Assembly (NCBI GenBank): GCA_020091685.1
Contig: CM034601.1
Coordinates: 4,650,920 to 4,714,919 of the forward strand
DNA length: 64,000 nt
Source: Lutjanus erythropterus
Taxonomy: Eukaryota; Chordata; Actinopteri; Lutjaniformes; Lutjanidae
Direction of reading: 5' to 3'
This document shows positions 11,898-23,293 of this stretch, piece by piece. The notes below the pieces were generated by a model. It saw only the letters and a program-made list of their open reading frames with translations, did not search any database and was not told the DNA's origin. Numbering within the stretch: position 1 is the stretch's first letter; every line of letters begins with the position of its first letter. The translations under genes were made by a program, and so were the position numbers.

Positions 11898-12062
11898 GAT
11901 AAGAGTCTGTATCACCCCGTCAGTAACAGCTGTATTGACAGCAGCCCAAGCGAGCGGCGGGTCTTCATGAACACATGCGACCCCTCTTCTCTCAGCCAGC
12001 AGTGGCTGTTTGAGAGAACCAACGCCACCGTGCTGGATCACTTCAACCAGGGCGCCAACTGA
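11898..12062 (+). CDS. galnt10: galnt10 terminal coding exon, lectin domain gamma repeat and stop
   Basis: This terminal coding exon has 165 nt: 54 codons plus TGA at 12060-12062. It begins DKSLYHPVSNSCIDSSPSER and ends QQWLFERTNATVLDHFNQGA-N. The gamma repeat of the beta-trefoil is complete, with CID (Cys-x-Asp), the MNTCDP cysteine and a QQW (QxW) motif. An N-A-T sequon sits near the C-terminus. The human protein ends at a comparable point (recalled), so the length is normal. The acceptor is a pyrimidine-rich CCTCCAG. Together the five exons encode 253 residues of an enzyme of about 600 residues; the signal anchor, stem and most of the catalytic domain lie left of the window. Confidence 0.95.
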   Translation, partial: DKSLYHPVSNSCIDSSPSERRVFMNTCDPSSLSQQWLFERTNATVLDHFNQGAN

Positions 12063-13695
12063 GGCCGCTGGACATTGAAATGAGGCGTCTTCCAAAGATA
12101 AACATCTTGACAGAATGATCACCTTTGATCAGGTGATTAATACAGTGATAACTTTTCTTCCGAATGGTTGACAACAAAGTGGTGATTTCATTTGTTTTTA
12201 AATGTATTGTTCTGTCAGTCACTATGATCAAATACCTGAAGGTCCTTGGCCTTAATGCAATTATTGTGTGCTGATAGAATCAAGTCTAAGTTAGTGGGAT
12301 ATCCATTTAAAAGGTAAGCCTGCTGTCTTCATCATCCACGGAGTCAGAGACCTGGTGGGAGCTGCTGTAAGTTACCTTGGTATAGTATCCTGGCCATCAA
12401 GCTGGCCCGTGGTTGCCCGTAGTGTAAACACAAACACTCCCCTGGTGCTGCGAGCCGTAGGTTCAGTCAAAATCAGGTTAACTTAAGGTGTGGCTTAATG
12501 GCTAATTGAGCTAACGGCAGCTAGTAGCTACAGCCAAAAAGCAGCAGTTAGCGGTTATTCTGGTGATGTGCTACCACCTGTCTGTTTGGAGTTAACCAGG
12601 TGGCCATATCTTGCATATTGCTCCTTTAAAACTACAATATCCTGCTGTTTAAGGAAAATTACTGAGACTTTTCGATTTATTTGTGACCTTCAAAGATTTA
12701 TGTCTGCAGCAGGAGCCTGTGGGCTTGGGGCTCAGTGCCAAAGGCCAGGTTGGAGAGTATTAAGAGATGAAATAACACCATTTATTTTGTTCCTTTTGTT
12801 GGACTTGTTGACAATAAGAAAAACAGAATTACTCCAGACTCATTCTGTAACCATTGTTAAATATCAGCTTGTCCAGCTAAACGGCACATTGTCTGAGCTG
12901 CTGTAAGCTGTTAATTTTGCCTCTGTTGCACTGTTGTCCAGATAAGAAGCTACAAATGAACAATGTGCTGCTTCAGAGACATTCCCCGTGGTACAGCAGT
13001 GATCCAGCGCACTGGCTGAGAGCTGAAGAGTTGGTTGGACCACACACAACAACAACAACAACATCCAGAATACAGTCATACAGCGTGTCCTTGTGATGAG
13101 GAAGGAGGTAAAAGAAGAGACACACTTGTCAGTGCCACCAGCCGTCAGTCAGTCTACTGTTAAATAAAGAAATGAACCGTTTAATTCACTGTCTGCGTTC
13201 TGTTCTTCCCCAGGGTGGGAGAACCCCGGTGAAACCTGATCGTCCAGAAAACACAGAGCTCTCACAGACTGAAGCTTGGACTGCAAGAACTTGCAAGAGT
13301 CGAAACTTTGCAAAAAATGCTCCTGTATTTTATTGCCAGTCTAAGTCTGTCAAACACAAAGTCTGCTGGATTCAACGGATTGTCTGCTCTTTTGCCTCTT
13401 TTCACCTTGTCTTTTTCGATTGTTGCCTTAACAAGTACAACAAAATACCTGCTCTTTATGTTTTCATCCAGGTACCAAAACAGCATATGGTGAATATGTG
13501 GGACTTGCAAGCTATAACTCTATGAAAACTGGACAAAAAATCCAAACATCTTAAGTAATAATCCCTGTACAGTGTGCAGATGTATTGCAATGATAATTAT
13601 GCCTTTTATCAAAGGAACAGAATCTTGTACATATTCATCTTTGAAGTGCAAATATATTTTTCTACTGAGCAATAAAGACACAAAATTAAATTTCT
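12063..13695 (+). other. galnt10: Probable galnt10 3' UTR
   Basis: This is non-coding sequence right after the galnt10 stop codon. Two AATAAA hexamers fall in it, at 13163-13168 and 13671-13676. The second follows an AT-rich, transcript-like stretch and has GT/T-rich sequence just downstream, as expected of a cleavage site. Vertebrate GALNT10 transcripts have long 3' UTRs, so the distal site is the likelier end. The exact end and continuity are inferred. A pyrimidine-rich AG at about 13208-13214 could instead be a splice acceptor of a separate non-coding exon. Confidence 0.45.
13671..13676 (+). terminator. galnt10: Candidate poly(A) signal AATAAA
   Basis: A canonical AATAAA sits about 1.6 kb past the galnt10 stop. 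A T-run and TGTGGTGTCTGT-type sequence follow within about 90 nt. A weaker alternative hexamer is at 13163. Confidence 0.45.
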
Positions 13696-14289
13696 ATCTC
13701 AAGATGCAGAAAGTTTTTTTTATTTCAGTGCTTGCAATATTTTGTGGTGTCTGTATGTATTACAAGGAACATCCTTTCATTATACAAGTTAAGGAAATAT
13801 ATTCCTTAAAGAACAAATCTTTTCTCACAAAATTTGAAGCAGCTAAATACTCCACATCTCACCCTCCCTTTCCAAACATGTAGGAGAGTGGGTCCCACTT
13901 TTTTGAGCATGCTCCCTTTCAGGAAGTTGAATTTCATTATAGCATCAGTTACAACATCCTTTATTTATTCCCCCAACCAACAACATGAAGTCAGAATCAC
14001 AAGCTTGCCCGCAGTGCATCCTGGTACATGCAGGCACTGCTGCTGGGCTCTGTGAACACCTACTTGAAAAGTGACAAAGTTTTCCTCTGAAGTTGTTTGT
14101 ATGGAAACAGTCACATCACATCACACATCTTTGTCAGAAGCTGAAACAAAAACAAAGATATATTAGTTTATCTAATAACGATTGGTTGGCTGGTATCAAG
14201 TGTGGAATACTAATCGCTATAGTCTTTGAAAAAAGAAGAAAGAAAGAATCATAACACTTTAGTACTTTTTAATGTGTACAACGATCAAC

Positions 14290-14432
14290 AATGAGGCACG
14301 GTGGGGCGGTGGTTCGCACTGTTGCCTCGCAGCGAGAGGTTCCAATTCCCCAGCTGGCTGGGGGGCTGGGGAGCTTGTGGCTGGGGCTGGGCCTTTCTCT
14401 GCTGAGTTTGCATGTTCTCCTCCCCATCAATA
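14290..14432 (+). repeat. tRNA-derived SINE, 5' part
   Basis: It starts GCACGGTGGGGCGGTGGTTC and then GCACTGTTGCCTCGCAGC, an A-box region. GAGAGGTTCCAATTCCCC is a decayed B box. A TGAGTTTGCATGTTCTCCTC body follows. The same family appears at 40128 and 45352. Confidence 0.65.
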
Positions 14433-14689
14433 TGGCTGCTGTGAAAAAGATGTATTGTAATTGGAACTCTATGCACCGCCCCTTTCTACTCTGCACTCCA
14501 ATAACAGTTGGGCAGGCTTGGTTCCTAGCAGATCCTCTGCCAACTTTTTCTTTTCCTGTTTCCTATAGTTACTATGCTATGTGTCAGGCTCATCTATGTT
14601 GAAATGGAAACCACATTTTGAAGCTGGTTTGAAGATGCTGCTGGGGGACCTGTGAAGGAGCTCACTTCTTAGGATAGCTATCATTAACA

Positions 14690-14826
14690 AAATACTAACT
14701 AGCTAGCTAATCTACATCCTATCATTAGATAGCTAGTTGCATCTGACAAGTAATGTTACCAAAATGCAAGCTAGCTAATCTACATCAATTATTAGATAGC
14801 TAGTTAGCTAGCATTTTGCAAGATTT
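14690..14826. repeat. GCTAGC-rich direct and inverted repeat
   Basis: Two related units of about 60 bp share AGCTAGCTAATCTACATC and TTAGATAGCTAGTT, at 14699 and 14770. The second unit is also an imperfect inverted repeat, from CAAAATGCAAGCTAGCTAA to TTAGCTAGCATTTTGCA, so it can fold into a hairpin. Possibly the end of a MITE. Confidence 0.6.
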
Positions 14827-14919
14827 GACTTAAACATCTGCCAGCCTTTTTGTTATTAGAGCACTGAGCGAAGAGGGGTGGGACTTAAGCAGTGTCAATT
14901 GATGTAAAGTCTGAAGATA

Positions 14920-16573
14920 AATGTCATCTGCAGCTAATAAATTTACATGACAATGAAACAAAGACTTATAGTATGTTCTGAATTATCATACATGATGCCC
15001 ACACAGTTTGTCAACTCCGGCACTGTTTAATTGACCACTCAGGTCTCAGACTCAGAACCTGTATATAAGCAAAGACATCTTATTGGAAATCTGATAAAAA
15101 GTCAAGGTCAAACAAACTTTTCATCTCAGCTCAGTCTGGGGAAGAAACCTGCACAGCAAGCTAACATTTCCCACAAAGGACAGCAGCTGCTGCAGAGGCC
15201 CAAAGATCATTTGCTTCTTTCACTTTTTTATTGACAGTGACTCATCAACCTGAGTGGCAAATCCAATACCCCGAGTGGGAGTTTGGGGATCTTTCTAATG
15301 CCACCAAGGTCAAACAAACAAACAGTGGAAGGCACTGCAGAAAATGCTCAAACCCTCGTCTTTTTACATGAAACTGTATTCAAGTACCAGACTTTAGTCA
15401 AATGGAAGTCAGAAGTTTTATTTCACTAAAATTTTGGTGGAGGGGAAAAAAAGCCTTCAGCTTTGATATATCCATTCATTAATACTCGCTGACAGTGACA
15501 CAATGACACCTCAGACTTTCTAATATTGTCACATTTCCAGCATGAAAAAACTTGGAGTGTGTAATATGGAATTTTAATCAAGGAAAACTTAATTGAAAAG
15601 AGGCTTTAGAAGTAATTAATTTACTTGACATGGTGACTAATAGGAAAGTTGACATCATTATTTTAAGGGGGTCGTGATACCATGAGCAGTGCAGAGGTAT
15701 CTCACCCGAATACAAATATACACTCCGAATATTCAACTATATGCCAATATAGAGTCAGTTTGATGCTTTGTAAGCACAACAGTTACATTGCCAATGAATA
15801 TTAGGTTAGAAAATAAAACATCTGCCTCATTTAATGTGATTTCTGGTTACAGATACAGATAATGACCTCTCTATGCATGTTGGCACTTGCACAGATGCAA
15901 CTTTTTAAAACTCTGCCAATCATTTTCATCGTTTTCCAAATAATAATGAGCAACTTTGGATAGAATAAATATCTGTTTCCACTGCATTATTTGTGTCTCA
16001 CTGAATAACACATTCAGATTTGGGTGCATCTCTGCCCATGGGCAATGGATATGATTAAAACTGGAGATGACCAGGGTGGAGGAAGGTGCACGAATGTGAC
16101 ACTGAAACAACAACAACTGACAGCAGCATTTTTAAAGTTTTACAGCAACAACCTGATTGGCTCGCAGAGGTTTTTGCAAAATCAGATTGGTCAAACAGAA
16201 AGAGTGAATGAAGCCAGAAAAGGAAGAGAGACAGTAAGAGAATATGAATAAATAGAGTAGAATAGAAGAAGTCTTGCTCCTGACAAAACAGTTTTTTTCT
16301 ACAAACTTCATTGACAAAAGTCAAATTCAAACAACAGTGACACATGAACAACCTTCAGGAATGCCAGGGGATTCAATTATGGTGTTTAAAGTAATACATT
16401 TAAATAAACATTCAGAAAGAGATTGTGGAAGCCTTGAAATTCAATAAAGGCAAAATATATAGTTTGGGTCTTGCATTTCTATTTTTCAGCTTGAATAGTG
16501 AATTATAATATAGATAAATATAAACGTAAAGTGAGGCAGCATTTAGTTTTTTAGTGGTCTATTTCATTTTATC
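14920..16573. other. Intergenic, no feature recognised
   Basis: AT-rich sequence without a credible reading frame or known repeat. Confidence 0.5.
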
Positions 16574-17706
16574 TACAACCCCAATTCCAAAGAAGTTGGG
16601 ACATTGTGTAAAACAAATAAAGAACAGATTGCAAAGATTTGGAAATACTTTTTGACTTGTATTCAATTTTTTTTTAAATATACACTCATGGTGAATTAGA
16701 TTCCTATAACACATTTCAAAAATGTGGTGACAGAGGCAACAAAAGACTGGGAACATTGTGGAACGCTCAAAACACACCTGTTGGGATCATTCCACAGGTA
16801 AACAGGTTAATTGGTAACAGGTGATAGTATCATGACTGGGTATTAAAGGGGCGTCATCGAAAGGCTCATTTGTCATTCACAAGCATGGGTAGGGTGAGGT
16901 TCACCACTTTGTGAAAAAGTATGTGGGCAAATAGTTTAAGAACAATGTTTTTCAACACAAAACTGCAAAGAATTTAGAGATTTTCCACATCTATAATCCA
17001 TAGTATCATTTAAAGAGTCAGAGAATAGGCAAGGCTGAAAACCAACATTGAATGCCTTTGACCAGTGTTCCCCAACACTGTTCCTCAGGGACCCCTGCCC
17101 TGCATGTTTTAGATGTTTGAATCAGGTGTGTTGGAGCAGGGAAACATCAAAAACATGCAGGGCAGGGGTCCCTGAAGAACAGGGTTGGGGAACACTGCCT
17201 TTGACCCCTCGGGTGGCACTGCATTATTAAAAATCTACACAACTCTGTAAAGGATACTACATTTGTTTGGGTAACCACGGTGTGTTGCCACATCCACAAA
17301 TGCAAGTTAAGACTCTACCATGTAAAGCGAAAGCCACATATCAACACCAACCAAAAATTGCATTTTTCTTGGGTCCAAGCTCATCTGAGAAGGACTGACA
17401 CAAAGGAGAAAAGTGTGCTGTGGTCTGACGAGTCCACATTTCAGATTTTGGAAATAACGAACGCCATGATTGTTACCAGCACTAACTTCGAAAGCCAGCA
17501 TCTGTAATGGTATGGGGGTGTGTTAGTGCCCATGACATGGCAAACAGTCACATCTGTGAAGGCCCCATTTATGCAAGTTTTGGAGCAACACATGCTGGCA
17601 TCCAGACATCCTACTTATTTCAGCTACACAATGCAAAGACACATTCTGCATGTGTTACAACAATGTGGCTTTGTCCTTAAAGAGTTTGGGTTTAGTTATT
17701 TAAATT
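16574..17706 (+). mobile_element. Tc1/mariner-like transposon with broken transposase
   Basis: The left end is TACAACCCCAATTCCAAAGA. A decayed DDE transposase gene runs from about 17220 to 17705. One frame at 17280-17507 reads ...HFSWVQAHLRRTDTKEKSVL followed by WSDESTFQI, which holds the second catalytic Asp. The gene then breaks near 17455, where bases are lost, and continues in another frame at 17520-17705 (VLEQHMLASRHP, a Tc1-like segment). The third catalytic motif and the right inverted repeat are missing. A hAT MITE interrupts it at 17063-17197. It is not active. Confidence 0.85.
17063..17197. mobile_element. hAT-type MITE with 8-bp target duplication
   Basis: This 135-bp element runs from CAGTGTTCCCCAACACTG to its inverted end TTGGGGAACACTG. 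It is flanked on both sides by CCTTTGAC (17055-17062 and 17198-17205), the exact 8-bp duplication expected of hAT insertions. Inside, AGGGACCCCTGCCCTGCATG faces CATGCAGGGCAGGGGTCCCT, so nearly the whole element is palindromic. It has inserted into the Tc1-like copy and has no coding capacity. Confidence 0.92.
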
Positions 17707-18179
17707 AAAATGTCACTACCATAAAGCATGACCTGTTTTTCTAAACAAATTTCTGCACATCCAAAATAATTTGAAATGCATACAATGTAAAAAAATAAGT
17801 AAGATACTCTTCAGTCAGGAAGACTAAGTTAATGCTTTGAGTCAGTACAAGTCTTCTGCATTAACATGCCTTCTGCCTGGCCGGGCGCTGAATCCCATCA
17901 GAGCCTCTTCTGCTTTTCAGTTGTAAAAGTAAAAATATCAGATAGAATTTAAAAAAACAAATGAAGATAAACATCAAGAAGAACTTTCATGAGCCCTTGT
18001 TCTCTTTCTTGCTTTATAAATCTGAATGGCTGCATGTGTTTTGATGATCACTGAAAATCGACCAACGGTGGGCTTTTCTGCACAATTAATTCCAGCATTA
18101 AGACATGACGGCAGACATGCCCGCAGCTCGCCATGCTGCTCTGAAGTGAAAGTAGTTTGAAGTGACAGGCAGGGACTCG

Positions 18180-19060
18180 TTTTGAGTAAACAGAATATTT
18201 TCATTCACTGTCTGCTCTCCATTGTGAGTGCTGTTTAAAAAAATACGTGTGGTTGAAACTTTGGCATCTCGGGCTCTAAACAGATGCAGAGACAATCAGA
18301 AGTGAATGGCGGGTAATCTTCACAATTACTGAGAGACTGTGGAGCTGTATGTGTAATGCACTGTGTCGAGTCAGTTTTACAATGGGGGGAAGAGACCCAC
18401 CATCATTTAAATTCCATTTCGAACACATCCTGCTCCACATTCACCTCCATCATATTATGACCCTGCAAATTGCACCCACTCCTTTTGATGAGGTGCGGTA
18501 TGAACATCAGGCGACATGAAATGGAAAGATGCAAGCTGGAGACAAATACTGAAACATAAAATGCTAATTCAATCCTACCCCGACTGAAAAATACAATCAT
18601 TTTCCTTATTTAACGTCAACTTTTATCTTTCAGATCTGGGAAATGTTTGCAGAAATAGGTCGGGATGAAAAGCAGCTTATTAGCATGTGTGTTAGCCGGG
18701 CTAATGGAAGTATTAGTGGCATGTTGGAGATAAGACTGAAAGAGTCCTCAAATGAAACATGAAATGACTCTTGGTGAAAGTGCGGTTTCTCTCCAGGGAG
18801 ACGCTTGCTGCCAGTCTGACTAATAACCAAACGCTCCTCGTGGCTTCTGATTCCTTCGGTCCAGGGAGTCGGGAGAGGTGTGACAGGCCTGCTCTGCTCA
18901 TAACCTATCAGCTGAATAATTACAGCTAACCTCTTTCTCCACAGGGCTTTGGTGCTATAAACGGCCCGGCTGTCACACACTAATGGAAAATTGCTGCCGT
19001 GGCAGTGTCGTAGTGGCAGGCTCGGGTCAGCGGGGACCTGGGTGGACATATTCGGGTCAA
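18180..19060. promoter_or_regulatory. Candidate conserved non-coding sequence
   Basis: High-complexity sequence with balanced composition, no repeat family recognised and no supported coding frame. The 139-codon minus-strand frame here resembles nothing known. ATTA/TAAT cores recur (CTAATAACC, GAATAATTACAGC, ACTAATGG). Calling it regulatory is inference from texture only. Confidence 0.25.
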
Positions 19061-19769
19061 ATCCTTTAACACGCCTTGCTGTTTAAAAAGGCAGATTTGA
19101 GCTGTTCTACAAGGGTGTTTTAAGGCCAAGGAACACCTCGACTGACTGATTTTAAAGTTCAACTGAAATAAAAGTCCTTGTAAATTACCTGTCCCACACT
19201 CTCCTCTAACAGCACAGTTATACCTAAAAAGGTGAAATCTGTTTTGTTTTACCATTGTTTTTCTGTCTACATCTACTAATTTTAACATCAAATAATTTAC
19301 TTTTGCGTTCCCCAGTGGTGACTGAGGAGATGATGGGAGTGATACTAAGGGACAAAGACACTTACTGCATTAAAGACAAAATAAACACTTAACAACAAAT
19401 TATCATACTAAATCAGGCAATACAAGAAAAACAAGGTTGCATCTACCAGGGAAGCTAAAACACACAAACATAAACACCCTCCCTTTTAAAAGGGAATGCG
19501 GTGGCCCTGCATCATGCTAGCCATAAGCAGTCTAGCCTGCCACATGCAGACTGATGTCTGCCACACGGCTCACTGACTCTGTCTTGTTGCTCTCCGCTGA
19601 TTGACCTCAGCTGCTGCCGATCACTGCGGCCACAAGGAGGGGAGGTGCAGTACTGTGGCACAGAGAACACATGAAGAAACACACAGTGGACTAGTTGTGC
19701 AGCAGACATTTTCACATGTCATACCAGGGAAGTCACAGGTGTACTGACTGTTGCATTCTGCTTAAGGCA

Positions 19770-19968
19770 GTTGTGTCCAAACTATTCTATAGAGGGCAGA
19801 GTGGCTGCAAGTTTTTGCTCTAACTAGTCAGCAGCACACCTGATTCGACTAGTCAGCTGTTTCAAGACTGAAATCAGTGGATTAAGTGAGTGGAGCCTGG
19901 TGCGCTCAGGCTTGGTAGGAATAAAAACCTGCAGCCACATGGCCCTTTATGGAATAGTTAGGACATGC
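19770..19968. mobile_element. hAT-like MITE remnant
   Basis: It begins TGTCCAAACTATTCTATAGA and ends in the imperfect inverse CTTTATGGAATAGTTAGGACA. Inside are AGGAATAAAAACCTGCAGCC and the facing GGCTGCAAGTTTTTGCTC. This looks like a common teleost MITE. I could not assign a target duplication. Confidence 0.6.
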
Positions 19969-20911
19969 CAGACAACCTTCTGTTGTGCATGCCAATTAAC
20001 TGTCAGTGTTACTCAGACTATTAATGGAACTGAGTCATAATTACTGTTAAATCCACCTGTGTTTTGTTTTTTTTTGTTTTTTTTCTTGCTCGGACAAGTC
20101 TGCCTGCCGAGCAACCAGTCCATACTGTGGCACTTAACAGCCTCACACTTTGAACAGCAGCTGACTAAAATGACTACATCACTGCAAAAGAAAAGGTAAC
20201 AGCCGTTATCTTGTTTATGTTCGTACCATTAGCATCCCAGTTTATGTGGCTTTGACCACATAAACACATATTCATCTGCCCAGAATATGAACAATAATCA
20301 TGTAAAAGCCATTTAAGTGAAGTATTGTCTAGCCCTTGGTTTTTTGCTTTTCATGTTTTTATTTTTTTTTTTACTCATCTCAATACTTTCATTCTGCACT
20401 GCACCCCAGCATGAACCATAATTTGTTTCTCTTTACAGATGCTTTGTGACAGTAAACCTACTTGCACTTTAATATTGAAGGCTCTTAGCCCCGGGGAAAT
20501 AACTCTTGTCAGGAGTTAATGAAGTTTCAACAAAGGCGAGCTGGCACAGTTGAGTCGACATGGAGCTCTGTTGTTCTATTTCAACAACTGGAGCATGTTT
20601 GGAACTTGTACAGCATGTGGACAGCTATGCATCTAATTGGTAAATAATCTATGTATACAAACCCTAATTCCAAAAAAGTTCAGTCTCTGTGAAAAAATGT
20701 AAATTAAAACAGAATGTGAATGAATACAGTAGAAAGACATGATATTTATTGTTTAAACTGATTAACTGATTTTTGTAAACATACACTAGTTCAGAATTTG
20801 ATGCCTGCAGCATGTTTCAAAAAAGTTGAGACAGGAGCATGTTCACCATTGTGTTACATCACCTTTTCTTTTAGCAGCACCGGTAAGCATTTGGGAACTA
20901 AGGACACTAAT

Positions 20912-21532
20912 TGACCGGTCGCTAAGCACCACCTTCCTTGGTTACTGTTGCTATGCCTGACAAACTTTATTCTTGCACTGTATTTATGTGGTTCACAGTG
21001 ATAACAGTGGTAGATTTAACAGCGAAATTGGGAGTAATTGTTAAAACAGGAGGTCTTTCATTCCTAAGTGATGTAAAGAGAAGCAGCTTCTCATTTGTAG
21101 CAGACAATGGTGGATTTTGTTGGCTAAAATAATGATTCACAAGCAGATTTGATGAAGTGTCGCTGGCTCATCCTTGAGTCAGCTGAGAAGTCTCGCCTTT
21201 AATGTTTCTGTCTGCCACATTTGAAAACAAGAACCCTGTGAAAGTGTACATGTAAAATTAGTTAGCCGCTGCGTACATGATGTAACACTGATGCTAAAAT
21301 ACTGAGGCAAAAATTAGCTTACATCTCAGCAAACATCGGTCAAATGGTGACAGATGACAGAAATGCACTCATTAAAGTGGGAAAAGGAAGCCCAGCAGAC
21401 TTTGATCCAGCTGGACTGCTGAGACTCCTGCTCACTTCTTAAACATGAAGAGAAATGGAAAGCTTGACAGTCCTAGTTATAGTTGCTAAGCTATGATTGG
21501 ACAGTTGCTGTTTGGAGGTGGGGCTTAGCGAA
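20912..21532. mobile_element. Nested TIR element of about 620 bp inside the Tc1-like copy
   Basis: The left end GACCGGTCGCTAAGCACCAC faces a right end GTGGGGCTTAGCGAAGGGTC, an imperfect terminal inverted repeat of about 20 bp. It splits the Tc1-like sequence cleanly. There is no coding capacity; the 64-codon frame inside has no resemblance to a transposase. Superfamily not assigned. Boundaries are good to a few bases. Confidence 0.6.
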
Positions 21533-21915
21533 GGGTCAGTTGATGTTTTGAAAGCAGAACTTTCCTATTCTTGCTTGACATACAACAGACAACAGTCTGG
21601 GGTGTCTGTTGTCGTACTTTGCGCTTAGTAATGCATCACACATTTTCAAAGGGAGATATGTCTAAACTTCAGGCAGGTCAGTATAGTACCTGAGTATGAA
21701 GCCACGCTGTTGTAACACAAAGAAAATGTCTCTTGCCATCATCTTACTTAAATAAACGTCCCTAAAATCTGGATGGCAGCTTATGTCGCGCCAAAACCTG
21801 TATGTACTTTTCAGGATTCATGGGACCTTCACAGTGTGACAGTTATCCATGATGCCATGGGCACGAACACACTGCCATACATCACACATGCTGGCTTTTG
21901 AAGTTAATACTGGTA

Positions 21916-22365
21916 ACTGTAACAACTCTGGTGAAGACAGAGTCAAACGTGCACAGGAGGCAGAGTTAGGTTCAAAAAAGTACAGCCTTTGCTAACAGTC
22001 CAAAAAATCATACACAGGCAGGCAGTCCAAAAGAGGCAAACAAAGCAGACAGGGAGTAGACAAAAGTCCTTAAATCCCGAAAAACAAGCAAAGTCCAAAA
22101 AAAACAGAGAATCAAACACTTGGAGAGATCGCTAGAACGCTGTTAACACAAGGGAACAAAGACAATCTGGCAGGAGGCATGAGGAACAGGTGAGTGTATA
22201 TGCACAGGGATGACTGGGGGGATAATGAGGGGCAGCTGAGCAATTGGCAGCAGGTGAGGCTGATGAAGGGCGGGAAAACACAGGAAAAAAGCAATGTCAA
22301 GACAGGTGAGTACTTCAAAGTTAAATGGAAAATAATCATAATCAATTCCAGAATGTTGCAGCAAT
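21916..22365 (-). mobile_element. Solo LTR (Gypsy-like) inserted in the Tc1-like copy
   Basis: On the minus strand it has the layout of a fish LTR: a CT-rich upstream part with CCTGTGTTTTCCC, CACCTGCTGCCAATTGCTCA and GCCAGATTGTC, and an end near GAGTTGTTACA. It resembles the LTR at 55857-56431 in these blocks. It lies exactly where the Tc1-like sequence breaks off and resumes. No internal gag-pol sequence is present, so it is a solo LTR. The target duplication is not clear. Confidence 0.5.
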
Positions 22366-23293
22366 GATCTGGATGGTCCTTCCCCTCTCTAGCCCAGAGG
22401 ACATGATGTCCATGATTTCCAAAAACTGGACTCGTCAGGCCTCAGCATACTTTTCCACTTTTGTCAGATGAGTTTGGGCCCAAAATGATAATCAAGACTG
22501 AAATGAGATGAAATAATGAATTGAATTGAATCCTTCCCACCCTTTGTTGATATGATTTGGAAGTGCTGCTGTCAAAATAAGTTTTCATAAGTTTTCAACT
22601 CATCCTTCCTGTTTTCACTGTAGAGTAACAGCTTGTCCCTTTCTGCATATTTTTTTTTTATCATCCTTCTGGCTGTGAAGCGAATGATTTTTTCCTTCTC
22701 TGTAGTCTGTCTGAGGCTCAGTGACTTAGTTAAATACCTGTTGTTAAATTTACATAAACCCATTCAGCCTGGGTGAGTAAATGGCAGACTGGAGTTGCAG
22801 AATAACAACAGTGTTTTTGACAACGACGCGCAGAAACTGCAGCTCATTGTACTGCAGTCAGCTACTTGCTGGTTGTTGGCGACACACACATGCTGCTGTC
22901 ACCTCTGCCTTTGAACAGATTTATACAGCATGCTATATATTCTGTTCAGGTTGCCTCCACCAGGCATGCGTCCAAAAGCAGCTCGCGTACAGAAGCCAAA
23001 CTGCTCTTCACTGACTCTTCAGCCGAGAGAAAGCCATAAAGAATGTCAGCCGGAAATTAGAGTTTACATTACATAACAAGGTCTGTATACTGGTGTTTTT
23101 GCATTTGCAGTCTATTTACTACAAATCAAATATTTACTGCTGTAATTTAGGTTTGAGTGTTTCTTTTCACCATCCAGACAGCCATTCTTGTCTACTTACT
23201 TTTCAGCAGTGTGAAAATCAACTCACAAAGACACAAAACTTGTCTGAGTCAGTCCATGAGAGCAATAACCTTGTCGGGCAGGTTTTCAGACAA

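Larger units (their letters stand above)
20656..22490 (-). mobile_element. Tc1/mariner-like transposon, reverse orientation, twice interrupted
   Basis: The same family as 7611 and 16574, read from the minus strand. The terminal sequence TACAAACCCTAATTCC is at 20656. Transposase 3' sequence continues to about 20911, resumes at about 21535 (CCTATTCTTGCTTGACAT), runs to about 21914 (CACATGCTGGCTTTTGAA), and resumes again at about 22366 (GGATGGTCC...GTCCATGATTTCC, then GGACTCGTCAGG, the reverse complement of the DEST region). The two gaps are filled by a TIR element and an LTR. The copy is mutated and cannot be functional. Confidence 0.82.

Noticed and set aside
18630..19049. 139-codon minus-strand frame
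   Set aside because: No domain, no splice context and no family resemblance; the sequence fits a non-coding element better.
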